Source: Caryophanales bacterium
GTDB lineage: Bacteria > Bacillota_I > Bacilli_A > RF39 > UBA660
Assembly: GCA_016282375.1 (NCBI GenBank)
Contig: JAEEKI010000014.1
Coordinates: forward strand, 1 to 64,000
Direction: 5' to 3'
DNA length: 64,000 nt
Shown: piece by piece, positions 62,751-64,000 of the stretch
Layout: each line of letters begins with the position of its first letter
How positions within the stretch are numbered: position 1 is the first letter of the stretch
Program-made: the position numbers and the translations under genes
The notes under the pieces: generated by a model
Databases searched by the model: none
The model's input: the letters and a program-made list of their open reading frames with translations, nothing else
Told to the model about the DNA's origin: nothing

Positions 62751-63137
62751 CTAGAACAAGAAGGATATGGTCATGTAGTAGCAAGTATTGGCCAATTATC
62801 TGGTGATATGCCATACACAACTTTTTATACCCGTAAGAGTTATATTCAAGAACATGAAGATGTTATCCAAATCTTTGTTAAGGCCATTAATCAAGGTCTA
62901 AAATTTACTAAGGAAAATGATAGTAAAACCATTGCGCAAATAATTCTTCCTCAATTTCCTGATACATCATTAAATGATTTAGTCAAAATTATTGATCGCT
63001 ATAAAGAAAATGATACTTGGCTTGATAATAGCATCGTCGAAGAAAAATTATTACAAAATCTTGAGGATTTAATGATAGATAATAATCTTTTAGATAAGTA
63101 TGTTCCCTACACTGACTTAGTTAAAAATTATGAATAA
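62733..63137 (+). pseudogene. 3' part of the split NMT1/SsuA-type substrate-binding protein gene
   Basis: From GAG at 62733 the frame reads E-P-N-A-L-K-L-E-Q-E-G-Y-G-H-V-V-A-S-I-G-Q and continues to a stop at 63137, 134 residues. The motif L-F-E-P-x-A...L-E-x-E-G is conserved in this family and is split exactly between F and E. The fragment has no start codon or ribosome site of its own at the break and is not expected to be made as a protein. An internal ATG at 62808 is not a plausible natural start. It overlaps the following ABC ATPase gene by 8 bp, as in an intact operon. Confidence 0.88.
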
Positions 63138-63591
63138 TATAATTCAAGTAAAAAATCTAGCAAAATCTTATAATACTCTGCATGGAGAAATTGAAGTTCT
63201 TAAGAAGATTAATATAGATGTAAAAGAAGGTTCTTTTACATCTATCGTTGGTTCATCAGGATGTGGTAAATCAACCCTATTAAATATCATTGCCAGTTTA
63301 GATAAGCAAGATGATGGCCAAATTATTACTAAAGGAAAAATCAAAATTGGTTATATGTTTCAAGATGATGCTTTGCTTTCCTACTTAACCGTTTATGAAA
63401 ATGCCATACTTGGTCTCAAACTATCTAATAATCTTTCACAAGAAAATACTAATTATGTAAATCATCTTTTAAAGGAATATGGTTTAGATAATTTCAAAAA
63501 TAAATATCCTAATGAATTATCTGGTGGTATGAAACAAAAAGTTGCTTGTATTTTATCAAGGCAAAAAAAAGACCAAGTTAATGGTCTATAA
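63130..63591 (+). pseudogene. truncated ABC transporter ATPase (SsuB/TauB type)
   Basis: The protein is 153 residues where about 250 are expected. Walker A G-S-S-G-C-G-K-S-T, the Q-loop M-F-Q-D-D-A-L-L and the signature L-S-G-G-M-K-Q-K-V-A are present. The frame then stops after I-L-S-R-Q-K-K-D, so Walker B, the catalytic Glu and the H-loop are missing. The 3' end runs into the terminator of the convergent gene, suggesting a deletion that also removed the permease gene. It belongs to the same operon as the split substrate-binding gene and cannot hydrolyse ATP normally. Confidence 0.85.
63566..63590 (-). terminator. terminator of the right-edge gene
   Basis: GACCA / TGGTC has a 6-base loop, with eight T following on the minus strand. 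It lies just after the 63593 stop codon and inside the truncated ATPase frame. Confidence 0.7.
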
Positions 63592-63592
63592 A

Positions 63593-64000
63593 TTATTTTT
63601 TGCGATTAGGTACCAAACACAAATTTAATGGTTTAATATCTTCTGGTTGACGATTTTGGAAAAACATTTTATTTTTTTTAATCATTTCATATATTTTAAT
63701 AACTTCTTTGGTTTTATTTGGACTTTTTTCAACAGATTTTAAGAAAGTATCGCCCTTTTCAAGATCACCTTGTATATAAAAACCTCTTGCATAAATAAGT
63801 TTTACTAAATAAATTTGTTCATCAGATAATTCCAAAGCTTGGCAAGCACTCTCCACATCCAAACCTGATGCTAAAATAAAATCATTAATTTCTTCGAAAT
63901 TGTCAATACCATAATTATCATTAACATCTTTATATGCATATGCACTACGATCATCACCAATTATTTGACCCTTGATTTTTATAATCAATTCTGTATAGTC
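63593..64000 (-). CDS. hypothetical protein, 5' end beyond the window
   Basis: The frame is open from the right edge to a stop at 63593. The first possible in-window start is a TTG at 63988 without a clear ribosome site, so the gene probably begins outside. The visible 131 residues include a short N-terminal beta stretch, helical pairs reminiscent of a TPR-like fold (Y-A-R-G-F-Y-I-Q-G-D-L-E-K-G-D-T-F-L), and a basic end. I do not recognise a family. Confidence 0.6.
   Translation of the reverse strand, partial: DYTELIIKIKGQIIGDDRSAYAYKDVNDNYGIDNFEEINDFILASGLDVESACQALELSDEQIYLVKLIYARGFYIQGDLEKGDTFLKSVEKSPNKTKEVIKIYEMIKKNKMFFQNRQPEDIKPLNLCLVPNRKK

Overview
The window is low-GC, standard-code Bacillota DNA. 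TGA is used as a stop, TGG encodes Trp, and Shine-Dalgarno sites of the AGGAGG type are common. Gene content and order point to a Bacilli-class gut commensal, possibly of the RF39 / Erysipelotrichia-like type; this placement is inference. Two blocks match Bacillus subtilis: a yutI / yutH / yutD / yunB neighbourhood at 2-6 kb and a dacB-spmA-spmB-rluB block at 7-10.5 kb. Both are sporulation-associated, so the organism either sporulates or keeps part of that gene set.

Layout. 0-0.5 kb: tRNA genes (partial Asp, fMet, Ser, Leu) with near-consensus promoters. 0.5-13 kb: housekeeping and sporulation-type genes, a ferredoxin, a CPBP protease and UvrB. 13-18.3 kb: an accessory stretch with an ADP-ribosyltransferase-like protein, a two-nuclease DUF2779-type protein, a secreted pilin-like protein whose 3' end is a GC-rich, A-poor patch resembling a variable repeat of a diversity-generating retroelement, and an Rpn-family nuclease. 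18.3-30.6 kb: phosphoketolase, YugP protease, CysS, GltX, Lgt, UvrA and a YfhO-type membrane protein. 30.6-42.6 kb: a 13-gene Tad-like pilus locus with secreted and membrane surface proteins. 42.7-46 kb: a metallophosphoesterase-like protein lacking several metal ligands, and three helical proteins of unknown function.

46.1-63.6 kb holds the most striking structure. A gene for an NMT1/SsuA-type ABC substrate-binding protein is split in two. Its first 194 codons end at 46703 and its last 134 codons resume at 62733 in the same frame and orientation. A 16,029-bp element lies between, with a large serine recombinase just inside its right end. Joining the two element ends rebuilds a symmetric 46-bp attP: 15-bp inverted arms, 7-bp spacers and a central GA dinucleotide. 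Excision at GA restores the host reading frame exactly.

The element's cargo is one metabolic unit and one surface unit. The first is potABCD followed by aguB-aguD-aguA-aguC: polyamine/agmatine uptake, agmatine-putrescine exchange, and agmatine conversion to putrescine, CO2, ammonia and ATP. The second is a TasA/CalY-like fibre protein, a SipW-type signal peptidase, a DUF5305-like membrane protein and a large beta-helix adhesin. No conjugation or phage structural genes are visible. The host ABC operon is decayed as well: its ATPase stops before Walker B and no permease gene follows within the window.
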